This document shows positions 18,614 to 26,723 of a DNA stretch of 64,000 nucleotides, one piece after another. The stretch is from Labilithrix sp. (GTDB lineage: Bacteria; Myxococcota_A; Polyangia; Polyangiales; Polyangiaceae). The notes beneath the pieces are model-generated. The model was given only the letters and a program-made list of their open reading frames with translations. It did no database searches and was not told where the DNA came from. The position numbers and the translations under genes are program-made. Positions within the stretch are counted from its first letter, which is position 1; each line of letters begins with the position of its first letter. The DNA is taken from assembly GCA_019637195.1 (NCBI GenBank), contig JAHBWA010000025.1, forward strand, positions 18,871 to 82,870, read 5' to 3'.

Positions 18614-19786
18614 ATGCGTTCGCTACACCTTCTCGGTCTCGGTTTCGTAGTTCTTTCGGCCGCTTGTGCCGCCTCAGGGCGCACGCAGCCCGTCGATCAG
18701 CTGCCCGCCGACGAGACTTCCGGCGGGAGCGACGAGGGTAACACGATCCCCGAGGACCCGGCGACCGCGCCGCCGCACGCGCTCGGGACGATCCTCCTCG
18801 GCGAGAGCCGGAGCTCCGAGACCGGCAACTCGACGCCGCTGATCTCGGCCGCCTTCGTGCCCGACGCCAAGCTCACGCAGTCCTGCACGAAGAAGGTCGG
18901 CGCTTGCGAGGTGACCGAGGTCCCGAAGTGCATGACCGGCAGCATGCAGGGCTGCGGCGCCGGCGAGGTCTGCACCTTCGACGACGAGTGCACCGCGAAG
19001 TGCGTCCAGGTCTGCACCAAGGTCTGCGGCGCCGGCGAGGCCTGCTACTTCTCGAAGAAGGTCTCCGGCACCGCCACCGAGGACGACATGGCGTGCCGGA
19101 AGCGCGACCGCTTCGACGCCGGGGCGATCGCCTTCGACGGGACGACCCAGGCGATCACGCTCTTCCCGCCGTACAGCGTCACGCCGACCGGCAACGGCGC
19201 GCCGTTCATGGCCCGGAGCGAGATCCGCGTGCAGGCCACCGGCGGCGCGTCCGCGGGCTTCGAGAAGTTCGACGAGAAGTTCACCTCGACGACGTTCCTC
19301 GAGGCGGATCCCCCGCTCCGCGACATCTCCCGCGCGTCCGTCTTCGGCTCGGGCGCCGTCACGATCGGCTGGGTGCCGGGCGAAGACACCGTCTACGTCA
19401 GCGCGACGGGGCCCGGCGGCTCCGCCAAGTGCCCGGCCGACGATCCGTCCGGCAGCTTCGATCTCCCGCGCGCGGTCATTCGCGAGGTGATGTCGGACGG
19501 CGAGGGCACGGGCTCCCTCTCGCTCTCGGTGACGCGCGAGCGGCGTGAGGTCCGGAAGGACAAGAAGACGTTCGGCGAGCTCTCCGGGGGCCAGGTCGTG
19601 CAGCCGGAGGGCTGGATCGAGCTCATCACGCGCTCGACCGAGTCGTACAGCTACGCGAGCTGCGGGACGGGCGCGATGCTCTGCAACGACCAGTGCGTCA
19701 ACATCCAGTCGGACACCCGGAACTGCGGCAGCTGCGGCAACGTCTGCCCGACGGGCTACTACTGCTCTGCAGGCACCTGCCGCTGA
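18614..19786 (+). CDS. Cys-rich lipoprotein with CGSCGNVC-type terminal domain
   Basis: A 390-residue secreted protein. GGAGAGAGAG precedes the ATG at 18614. The signal ends in LSAAC (Cys18). Residues of about 95-155 carry a Cys cluster (CMTGSMQGCGAGEVC and following). A beta-rich middle follows. The C-terminal 40 residues have the motif CNDQCVNIQSDTRNCGSCG ending in CSAGTC, a disulfide-rich module repeated in many myxobacterial surface proteins. Its function there is unknown; binding to surfaces or partners is assumed. It converges on the methyltransferase gene with about 22 bp between stops. Confidence 0.85.
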   Translation: MRSLHLLGLGFVVLSAACAASGRTQPVDQLPADETSGGSDEGNTIPEDPATAPPHALGTILLGESRSSETGNSTPLISAAFVPDAKLTQSCTKKVGACEVTEVPKCMTGSMQGCGAGEVCTFDDECTAKCVQVCTKVCGAGEACYFSKKVSGTATEDDMACRKRDRFDAGAIAFDGTTQAITLFPPYSVTPTGNGAPFMARSEIRVQATGGASAGFEKFDEKFTSTTFLEADPPLRDISRASVFGSGAVTIGWVPGEDTVYVSATGPGGSAKCPADDPSGSFDLPRAVIREVMSDGEGTGSLSLSVTRERREVRKDKKTFGELSGGQVVQPEGWIELITRSTESYSYASCGTGAMLCNDQCVNIQSDTRNCGSCGNVCPTGYYCSAGTCR

Positions 19787-19808
19787 AGCGGGCGACCGGC
19801 CGCTGCCA

Positions 19809-20420
19809 TCACGTCGCTCTGCACCGGAGCGCGACCGCCGTGCCGCGCGCGAGGCTGCGCGCGATCTCCGGGACGAGCCCGACCTCGGCGAGCTCGCGGG
19901 TCATCCCGCCCCGGAGCCAGCCGGTGACGCTGGGCGGCTCGAACCCGTGCACGAACGCGCTCACCGCCTTGGCGACGGAGCCTGCGGACGGGAGGGCGTG
20001 GTCGACGATCACGAGCCGGCCGTCGGGCTCGAGCGCGCGGGTCGCGCGCTCGAGGGCGATCCGGCGATTCGGCGCGTCGAGCTCGTGGAGGACGAAGGCG
20101 AAGAGGACCCGCTCGACGCGCTCGGCCGCGGCGAAGGCCGTGATGTCCTCGTTCACGAAGGAGGCCGCCGGCGCGCGCCGGCGAGCGCGCGCCAGCATCG
20201 CCGGCGAGCGGTCCACCGCCGTCACGGCCGCGCCGCGGGCGAGGAGCTCTCGCGTGAGCGCTCCCGAGCCGCAGCCGAGCTCGAGGACGCGCATCCCCGC
20301 GCGGACGGAGGCCACCTCGAGCGCCTCCTCGCGCAGCGCGCTCAACCCGCCGACCGGAGCGAAGACGAGCCGAGCGAGGAGATCGTAGCCGGCAGCGGCG
20401 AACGAGCGATCGTAGATCAT
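19809..20420 (-). CDS. Class I SAM-dependent methyltransferase
   Basis: A 203-residue methyltransferase. Motif I is VLELGCGSGALTRELL, the acidic residue that binds the SAM ribose is in TAVDRSP, and DITAF, VLFAFVLHEL and GRLVIVDH follow as motifs II-IV. It resembles the UbiE/small-molecule methyltransferase group. Its ATG at 20420 overlaps the stop of the upstream TetR gene (ATGA), so the two are co-translated. The enzyme is probably controlled by that regulator and may act on a toxic or signalling small molecule. The substrate is unknown. Confidence 0.9.
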   Translation of the reverse strand: MIYDRSFAAAGYDLLARLVFAPVGGLSALREEALEVASVRAGMRVLELGCGSGALTRELLARGAAVTAVDRSPAMLARARRRAPAASFVNEDITAFAAAERVERVLFAFVLHELDAPNRRIALERATRALEPDGRLVIVDHALPSAGSVAKAVSAFVHGFEPPSVTGWLRGGMTRELAEVGLVPEIARSLARGTAVALRCRAT

Positions 20421-21124
20421 CGGTTCTTTCCTTTTCGCGGCGCTCGAGGCGCGCCGATCCCTTCGAACAAGACGACGAGGAGCGAGGCGAGGAAGTCGTC
20501 GTCGACCCCGGAATCGGACGGCGCGCGGCCGAGCGCGGCGCAGATCTCGTCGCGACGCTGGAGCCAGAAGGTCACGCTCGCGGCGATCATCGCGACGACG
20601 TGCATCGGCTCGACGTCGGCGCGGAGGACGCCGCTCCCCTGGAGGGCGCGGAGCGCAGGGACGGCGTTCGCGTACATCGCGCCGCGCTCCGCGCCGCCGC
20701 CGTCGGGCGTCTTCGTCTGCGCGTCGAAGGGATCGTCTCGTTCGAGATCGGCCCACGTCCACATCCGCAACACGTCCGTACGAGACTGCCAGTAGTGGAA
20801 GTACGACGACACGGCGGCGCGGAGCGCGTCGCCGTCCGCCCGGGCGAGATCGCGCTGCTGGAGCTCCAGGTACGGGGCGGTGTGGCGCTCCACGACCGCC
20901 CGCCAGAGCTCGCGCTTCGAGGGGAAGTGGTGGCAAAGCAGACCTTGCGCGATCCCGGCGGAGCCCGCGATGTCGCGGAGGGATGTGCCGGCGAAGCCGC
21001 GGTCGATGAACATGCGCTCCGCCGCGGCGAGGATGTTCTCGCGGGTGCGCTGCGGATCGCGCGGCTTTCGCGCCGGCAGGGCGCGCTCCGCCTTCGCGGA
21101 GCTTCGCTTCTTCGTCACGGGCAT
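20417..21124 (-). CDS. TetR-family repressor
   Basis: A 235-residue regulator. The basic N-terminus is followed by the TetR helix-turn-helix (TRENILAAAERMFIDRGFAG, TSLRDIAGSAGIAQGLLCHH, FPSKRELW) at about residues 26-72, then an all-helical ligand-binding domain. It starts at ATG 21124, six bases away from a pair of near-identical 14-bp palindromes (21131-21164) that look like its own operator. With the coupled downstream methyltransferase this forms an autoregulated two-gene operon that should respond to an unknown small ligand. Confidence 0.93.
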   Translation of the reverse strand: MPVTKKRSSAKAERALPARKPRDPQRTRENILAAAERMFIDRGFAGTSLRDIAGSAGIAQGLLCHHFPSKRELWRAVVERHTAPYLELQQRDLARADGDALRAAVSSYFHYWQSRTDVLRMWTWADLERDDPFDAQTKTPDGGGAERGAMYANAVPALRALQGSGVLRADVEPMHVVAMIAASVTFWLQRRDEICAALGRAPSDSGVDDDFLASLLVVLFEGIGAPRAPRKGKNR

Positions 21125-21129
21125 CCTTA

Positions 21130-21165
21130 TAGGTCGATTGACCTGTTATTAGGTCGATCGACCTA
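21130..21165. promoter_or_regulatory. Double palindromic operator upstream of tetR
   Basis: AGGTCGATTGACCT at 21131-21144 and AGGTCGATCGACCT at 21151-21164 lie 20 bp apart, centre to centre, that is two helical turns. The second extends to the perfect 16-bp palindrome TAGGTCGATCGACCTA (21150-21165). The region is strikingly AT-rich (TTATTAGG, CCTATATAG). Its position right before the tetR start is typical for autorepression by two cooperating dimers. No divergent gene starts nearby, so the coupled TetR-methyltransferase pair is the likely target. Confidence 0.85.
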
Positions 21166-21312
21166 TATAGCGTCGGCCTGGGAACGGCAAGCCCCGGTCC
21201 GGGCAGGACGCGGCGTCCTCTCCCGGCCGAAAGCGGCGGGTGATGCTCGGCCCCGGCGCTCGTCCCCCGTCCCGAAGGCGGGCGTGGCGTGTGGAGTGCC
21301 GGCCGCGCGCCC

Positions 21313-23673
21313 TCAGGCCCCGTCGCCGCGGTTGGCCGCGCGCGCGCCCTCCGGCCAGCGCGGCGGCTCGGCCTCCTCGACGGAGCGGAGCCCGAGCGCG
21401 TCGACGTCGGCGGCGCGGACGACGTCGCCTTGGGCGCGCGCCACCAGCCGCGTGACGATCGCCGCGAGCTCGGCGTCCTCGCCGTCGAAGGCGTGCTCGA
21501 TCAGGCGCCCGAAGGCGGCGGCGTCGATCCCGACGGGGCGGCCGTGGACGCGGAGGCCCTCGCGCGCCAGACGATCGGCGACGATCGCGCGGAGATCCTC
21601 GGAGCGATCGCGGAGGCCTGGGAAGACGATCGGCTCGCCGCCGTCGAACCGCGCGGCGAGCTCTGGGGCGAGGAGGCCGGACTCGGTCAGCTCCTCCAGC
21701 GTCTTCGTCGCGCTGAGGGCCACGGCGACGTCGAGCGCGGTGGCGCGCTCCCAGGGGGACCGTCGCTCGGCGACGGCGCGCGCGACGAGGACCTGCACCT
21801 CGCGCGGCAGCGCGGCGCCGTCGACGAGCAGGAGCAGACCGCGATCGGCGAGCGCGAGGGGGCTCGCTCGCTCGTCGTTCCAGCGACCGACGTCGTGCTC
21901 GCGCGAGGACGTCCCGTCGACGACGACGAGCGGGCCGCTCCGGCGTGGACCCGCGAGGTGTGCGCGCGCGACGTAGGGCACGGGATCGATCCCCGCGCGG
22001 GCGACGAGCACGGTCGGAGCCTCCTGCGCGATGCGCCGCTCGAGCCCCTCGTAGGCCATGCGGGCGGCGGCGGAGTAGATGCCCACCGTCGCCGGCCGCG
22101 CGAGCCGCGTGGCGGCGAGCGCGTGGCGTCCGACCTCGAGCTCCATCGTGTGGCGGAGGCGCGCGGCCTCGTCGTCGAGCGCGTCGACGCGCCGTTGCAG
22201 CTCCCGCTCGCGGGCGAGGTGGCGCTCCTTCGCGCTCGTCGCCTGCGAGACCGCGACGAACGCGTCGGCGAGGAGCTTGGCGGCGCGCGCCTCCTCGAGC
22301 GTGAGCTCCTCCGTCCGCGCGCCCGCCGGGACGACGAGGAGCCCGTCGGGATCGTCCGATTCGGCGATGATCGTCGCGAAGATCGCGTCGCGCTGCTCGA
22401 GCCACGCGAGGAGCGGGCGCAGATCGGCGCGGCGGACCTCGAGCGCGCGGAGCACGGACGTGCGGAGCGTCGCGTAGGGCTCGCCGAACGCGACGTCGAA
22501 GATACCGGCGGGCAGCTCCGCGGCGCGCTCCTGGAGATAGCCGGCCGCGTTGACGGTGAGTACGCGTGTAGGATGCAAGAGCCAGAGCTCGGGCGAGGGG
22601 GCCGCCGTCGGACCGAGCCCGACGGCCGAGGCCTCGCGGATCCGCACGAGCGCGTGGGCCATCGCGGCGCGCGCCTCACGCTCGCGCGCGGCCTCGCGGG
22701 CGTCGGCGAGGGCCTCGAGCAGGATGCCCTTCACCGGGAGGAGCGGCTCCTCGAGCCTTTGCGAGATCGCGCCGACGAGGAGCGCGGCGGCGGCGAGCGT
22801 GAGCGCGACGCCGCTGCCGCCGTAGACGCGGCTCTCGACGGCGATCGCGGCGAGCGCGGCGACGGGGCCGCCGAAGAGGACGAGCGTGAGCGCGCGCCGG
22901 CCGCGGCGCGCGAGCGCGAGCGCGTCGCGCGCACGCGCGAGTCGGACGATGAGGGCGGCGGCGATCGCGCCGCCGAGGGCGGCGGCGGCGTCGGTCGTGA
23001 CGGCGCGCGAGAGGGCGAGCGCGGCCGCGGCTGCGAGGCCGACTCCGGCAGAGCCGGCGCAGACGAGCGCGCGCGGCGGCACCGCGAGCTCGAGGCGCCG
23101 CACGCCGCCGACGACCAGGGCCGTGGCGCCCAGCGCGAAGATCGCGAGCGCGCCGGCGCCGGCGGCGACCATCGGCGCGCCCGAGGCCGCGACCTCGCCG
23201 TCGACGGCGCCGAAGAGCGCGAGCCCGTCGAACAGCGCCGCCGCTCCCCACGCCAGCGTCACGACCCCGACGCCGGTGCGGTAGATCGCGCGGTGTCCGA
23301 AGCCTGGCACGGCGGCGGCCTCGTTGGCCTTCGAGGCGAGCCCGACGTCGCCCTCGATCCGGTGAATCGCGCGGAGCGCCGCGAGCATCGCGGCCAGCGT
23401 CGCGAGCTCCCGGGCGAGCGCGGCCCACGCGGGACGTGTCGAGAGGGCCGCCGTGGCGATGGCGACGGAGAGGCCGGCGGCGGTCCACAGGCGCAGCCGC
23501 GCCGCGGCCGGCTCCGTGCCCTCCTCGTAGCGTCCGTAGGCGAGCGCGATCGTCACCGCGATCGCGATGAGCAGCCACGCCGACGGTCGCGCTTCGCCCG
23601 CGCGCACCGCCGCCACGCCGACGTAGAGCGCGGGGAAGGCGACGAGGAGCGGGAGGCGCCGTCGGGACAGCAT
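21313..23673 (-). CDS. Membrane-anchored, P-loop-less enhancer-binding-protein-like regulator
   Basis: A protein of about 786 residues (start at ATG 23673, no clear ribosome binding site). Residues 1 to about 320 hold many hydrophobic helices. Residues of about 370-510 look like a GAF-type sensor ending in a coiled coil (ARERELQRRVDALDDEAARL). Residues of about 535-760 align by pattern with the AAA+ domain of NtrC-type regulators: VDGTSS, LALADRGLLLLVDGAALP, ARFDGGEPIVFPGLRDRSED. The Walker A segment reads VARAGIDPVP (about 557-566) instead of GESGTGKE, the GAFTGA loop is absent, and no C-terminal Fis helix-turn-helix is visible. It should not hydrolyse ATP or activate sigma-54 in the normal way. 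It faces the ABC-like operon across 215 bp. Confidence 0.7.
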   Translation of the reverse strand: MLSRRRLPLLVAFPALYVGVAAVRAGEARPSAWLLIAIAVTIALAYGRYEEGTEPAAARLRLWTAAGLSVAIATAALSTRPAWAALARELATLAAMLAALRAIHRIEGDVGLASKANEAAAVPGFGHRAIYRTGVGVVTLAWGAAALFDGLALFGAVDGEVAASGAPMVAAGAGALAIFALGATALVVGGVRRLELAVPPRALVCAGSAGVGLAAAAALALSRAVTTDAAAALGGAIAAALIVRLARARDALALARRGRRALTLVLFGGPVAALAAIAVESRVYGGSGVALTLAAAALLVGAISQRLEEPLLPVKGILLEALADAREAAREREARAAMAHALVRIREASAVGLGPTAAPSPELWLLHPTRVLTVNAAGYLQERAAELPAGIFDVAFGEPYATLRTSVLRALEVRRADLRPLLAWLEQRDAIFATIIAESDDPDGLLVVPAGARTEELTLEEARAAKLLADAFVAVSQATSAKERHLARERELQRRVDALDDEAARLRHTMELEVGRHALAATRLARPATVGIYSAAARMAYEGLERRIAQEAPTVLVARAGIDPVPYVARAHLAGPRRSGPLVVVDGTSSREHDVGRWNDERASPLALADRGLLLLVDGAALPREVQVLVARAVAERRSPWERATALDVAVALSATKTLEELTESGLLAPELAARFDGGEPIVFPGLRDRSEDLRAIVADRLAREGLRVHGRPVGIDAAAFGRLIEHAFDGEDAELAAIVTRLVARAQGDVVRAADVDALGLRSVEEAEPPRWPEGARAANRGDGA

Positions 23674-23888
23674 CGGACGCGGGCGCGCGAGGCAAGCTCG
23701 AGCAGCCGACCGTATAGCACGGGGCGCTTCCACCTCCGGCATCGGGACCCGCGCCCGTCCTCGGGCGGCCGCGGCCGTCACGCTCGCGATCCAGCCGTCG
23801 ACTCGCGATCCGGCGTGGCCCGCGCCGGCCGCGCCGGGATGGAGTCTCTCCTTTCGGAAGGCGCGAAGCTGTGGTCTTTTCGAGGCTC

Positions 23889-24746
23889 ATGGCAGCGTCG
23901 ACGGCGAGCCCCGACGGAACCTCCGGCGCCCCGCCGCGCCCGGGGACCTCGCGGCCGAACGCACGTGCGCGCGTCGGGCTCGCGGCGCTGCTCGGGCTCG
24001 GGGCGGCGCTGGCCCGTCGCGGTGCGCTCGCCGTGCTCTCGATCGCCGTCTCCGGGCTCACCGCCGTGGTGCTCGCGGTCGTCGCGGTCGCGTTCGCGCG
24101 CCGCGGCGGCGACGCGCCGGTCGACAGCCTCCCGCTGCTCACATCGAGCGCCATCGCGTGGGGCGGCGGGTTCTTGCTCGCGGTCTCTGCCGCGGCGGGG
24201 GCCCTCCGCCGCGATCGGGTCGACGGGATCCGGGACCTCTTCGTGACGCGCACGACGTCCCTCCGCGGTTACGTGGTCGCCCGCGTCGGCGGGCTGGCCG
24301 CGGTCCTCGCGGCCACCGTCGGCGGCGGGACGTTGCTCGTCTCGGGCGTGGCGATCCTCGCGGCGACGCGGACGGCGACGGTGCTCCGGACGACGCACGC
24401 GACGATGAGCGCCGTGGTCTACGCCCTCGCCTTCGCGCTCGTGATCGCTCCTGTCGCGTTCGCCGCGCTCGGCGCGCGCACGCGGTTCTCCGGCTACCTC
24501 GTGCTCCTCTTCCTCTTGGTCGCGCCGGAGCTCGTCGCGAGCGCGCTCTCCGGCGCGCTGCCGAGCGAGGTGACCGAGCTCGTCGCGATCCCCTCGGCGC
24601 TCGCCGCGCTTCGGTCGTCTCTCGCGCCGGGCTCGGTCGATCTGCTCCGCGCCATCCGAGCGCTCGTCGCGCTCCTCGTATTCGCGGGGCTCGCGCTCGC
24701 GCTGGTGCGCCGCGACGTGGTGATCGTCTCGACGGAGGTCGCGTGA
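23889..24746 (+). CDS. ABC-2-like membrane protein
   Basis: A 285-residue integral membrane protein with about six hydrophobic helices (for example ALAVLSIAVSGLTAVVLAVV and LVIAPVAFAALG) and an Ala-rich composition. A GAGG site precedes the ATG at 23889. The segment RRDRVDGIRDLFVTRTTSLR after the second helix resembles the cytoplasmic coupling region of ABC-2-type permeases. The stop overlaps the start of the ATPase-like gene (GTGA), so it is the first gene of a coupled three-gene operon and should be the membrane half of an ABC-type complex. The transported substrate is unknown. Confidence 0.75.
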   Translation: MAASTASPDGTSGAPPRPGTSRPNARARVGLAALLGLGAALARRGALAVLSIAVSGLTAVVLAVVAVAFARRGGDAPVDSLPLLTSSAIAWGGGFLLAVSAAAGALRRDRVDGIRDLFVTRTTSLRGYVVARVGGLAAVLAATVGGGTLLVSGVAILAATRTATVLRTTHATMSAVVYALAFALVIAPVAFAALGARTRFSGYLVLLFLLVAPELVASALSGALPSEVTELVAIPSALAALRSSLAPGSVDLLRAIRALVALLVFAGLALALVRRDVVIVSTEVA

Positions 24747-25990
24747 TCGCGCTCCAGGCCGTGTCGGCGCGCGGCAAGGCGGAGCGCGGGGCCCCGCGTC
24801 CGACGCTCACGACGGTCAGCCTCGAGCATCGCCGCGGTGTGCTCGGCATCGTCGGCGCCACGAAGGACGGGACGTCGCTCCTCTTCGATCTGCTCGACGG
24901 GTCGGCGAGCGCGAGCAGCGGTCGCGTCGTCGTATTGGACGGCGCCCCCGACGCGGCGCGGTCCCGGGTCGCGCGGGTCTCGCTCGACGCGCCCCTGCCG
25001 GAGGCGCTCCGCGTCGACGAGGTCTGCGAGCTGGCCGCGGATCTGCGCGGCGAGCCGCGGCGGGCCGCGCGCGAGACGCTCGGCGCGCTCGGGATCGCGG
25101 CGCTCGGCGGGCGCCGCGTCGGCTCGCTCGCGCGCGAAGAGCGCCGCGCCGTCGCGCTCGCGATCGCGCTGGGCGCGAGGGTCGAGGTTCTGCTTCTCGA
25201 AGAGCCGCTGGCGTGGCTCGATCCGGTGGCGCCGCGCCTGACGATCGACGCGCTCCGCGCGCGCGCGGCTTCGGCGTGCGTCGTCGTCGCGACGGCGTCG
25301 CCGCGCGACGCGACGCGGCTCGCCGACGGGCTCGGGGTCCTCACCGCGGGCGTCTACACGCCGCTCCCGCCGGCGCTGGCGTACACGAGCATCGGACCCG
25401 AGGGGGGCGCGTCGATTCGGATCGTCGTCGCGTCCGCGCAGGGCAAGCGCGGCGCCGCCGCGCTCGCGGGCGTCCTCGGCGGAGACGACGCCGTGACGAG
25501 CGTCGAGACGTCCCCCTTCGCGGCGCCGCCGGGGGCGGTCGCCGTCATGGTCGCGGGGCGCGATCTCGCGCTCCTCGCGCGGGCGGTCACGCGCGCGATC
25601 GCCACCACGCACGTCGACGTCGAGCTGGTCGAGCCGGGCACGCTGTCGCTCGACGCGATCCGCGCGGCGCTCGCCGCGCGCGCCGCCTCGCCGCCTCCGG
25701 GCTCGCTCCCGCCGGGCCCCGCGTCGATCCCGCCGGCAGGCCCTGCGTCGACCTCGCCGGAAGGTCCCGCGTCGGTCCCGCCAGGGGGCCCCGCGTCGAT
25801 CCCGCCGGCAGGCCCTGCGTCGACCTCGCCGGAAGGTCCCGCGTCGGTCCCGCCAGGGGGCCCCGCGTCGGTCCCGCCGGCAGGCCCTGCGTCGACCTCG
25901 CCGGAAGGCCCCGCGTCGGTCCCGCCGGCGGGCCCGGGGTCGATCCCACCGGGCTCGACGCCGCCGGCGTCGGGGGGAGGGGCGCGATGA
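24743..25990 (+). CDS. ABC-ATPase-like protein with substituted Walker motifs and PP-repeat tail
   Basis: A 415-residue protein. Residues 1-210 follow the ABC ATPase fold, but the nucleotide site is altered. The Walker A position reads GATKDGTS (38-45), with Thr44 in place of the essential Lys. The signature region reads SLAREERR rather than LSGGQ. Walker B reads VLLLEEP with Glu153 for the Asp, and the switch His is not seen (VVVATASPRD). Residues of about 215-310 form a second small domain. From about residue 320 there are ten 8-residue PASxPP-type repeats. GGAGGTC precedes the GTG at 24743; both ends overlap the neighbouring membrane-protein genes (GTGA, ATGA). Probably a structural or pseudo-ATPase subunit. 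Confidence 0.75.
   Translation: MIALQAVSARGKAERGAPRPTLTTVSLEHRRGVLGIVGATKDGTSLLFDLLDGSASASSGRVVVLDGAPDAARSRVARVSLDAPLPEALRVDEVCELAADLRGEPRRAARETLGALGIAALGGRRVGSLAREERRAVALAIALGARVEVLLLEEPLAWLDPVAPRLTIDALRARAASACVVVATASPRDATRLADGLGVLTAGVYTPLPPALAYTSIGPEGGASIRIVVASAQGKRGAAALAGVLGGDDAVTSVETSPFAAPPGAVAVMVAGRDLALLARAVTRAIATTHVDVELVEPGTLSLDAIRAALAARAASPPPGSLPPGPASIPPAGPASTSPEGPASVPPGGPASIPPAGPASTSPEGPASVPPGGPASVPPAGPASTSPEGPASVPPAGPGSIPPGSTPPASGGGAR
25714..25953 (+). repeat. 24-bp tandem repeats coding for PASxPPxG units
   Basis: About ten consecutive 24-bp units near the 3' end of the ATPase-like gene code for PASIPPAG, PASTSPEG and PASVPPGG variants. A higher-order 72-bp period (three units) is nearly identical at the DNA level, pointing to recent slippage or unequal exchange. 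The encoded tail is a flexible proline-rich extension. Confidence 0.9.
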
Positions 25991-26664
25991 TCGCGGCGCT
26001 CGTGCGTGTCCCGCTCGCGCGACTCGTGCGCGCGCCGCGCGGCTGGCTGCCGATCGCGGGCTGGTCGCTGCTCGCGATCGTCGCGGCGCTCTCGGCGCGC
26101 ACGTCGAGCGGCGCCGATCACGTGCTGCGCGGGACGTTCGGCTTCGTCGTCCTCCCGCTCCTCACGTACGGCATCGTCAGCGCGACGCTGGGCGGCGCGG
26201 GCTTGCGTCCGGCGCTGCGCGGCCTGGTCGCGCTCGGCGCGTCGCCGCCACGCGCGGCGCTCGGCTCGATCGGCGTCGCGATGACGGCGTCGGCGGTGAC
26301 GTGCGGGCTGCTCGCCGCCGCGGTGTGCCTCGTCGCGCACACGTCCTCGGATCCTCCGCTCGCCTGGGATCTCCCCGCCTCGTTCGGCGTCGCGTCTCTC
26401 GGAGGCGCGGCCTACGCGGGGTACTTCTGCGCGGGCTCGGCCGTCGGCCGCGGCGCGATGCGCGGCGCGCTGCTCGCGCTGGACTACGTCGTCGGCGCGG
26501 GCGCTGGCTTCGGCTCGCTCTTCACGCCGCGCGGTCACGTGATGAGCCTCCTCGGTGGACCCGCGGCGTTCGAGCTGCCGCGTCGCATGAGCTCGGTCCT
26601 CCTCGTCCTCCTGGCCGTCATCTACGTCGGCCTCGCCGTCCGCCTCGCCCGTCGCGTCCGCTGA
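25987..26664 (+). CDS. Membrane protein, third gene of the ABC-like operon
   Basis: A 225-residue protein with about six hydrophobic segments, including AGWSLLAIVAALSA, FGFVVLPLLTYGIVSATL and VLLVLLAVIYVGLAVRLA. It starts at ATG 25987, overlapping the ATPase-like stop (ATGA). It shows no sequence similarity to the first membrane protein that I can see by eye, but the position suggests the two form a heteromeric membrane part. It has few charged residues apart from a C-terminal Arg cluster (positive-inside). Confidence 0.75.
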   Translation: MIAALVRVPLARLVRAPRGWLPIAGWSLLAIVAALSARTSSGADHVLRGTFGFVVLPLLTYGIVSATLGGAGLRPALRGLVALGASPPRAALGSIGVAMTASAVTCGLLAAAVCLVAHTSSDPPLAWDLPASFGVASLGGAAYAGYFCAGSAVGRGAMRGALLALDYVVGAGAGFGSLFTPRGHVMSLLGGPAAFELPRRMSSVLLVLLAVIYVGLAVRLARRVR

Positions 26665-26723
26665 GCGCCGTGGACCGGCGAGGGGGGCCGGCAGGCGAGG
26701 GGTGCGGGAGCGACCGGGGCTGA

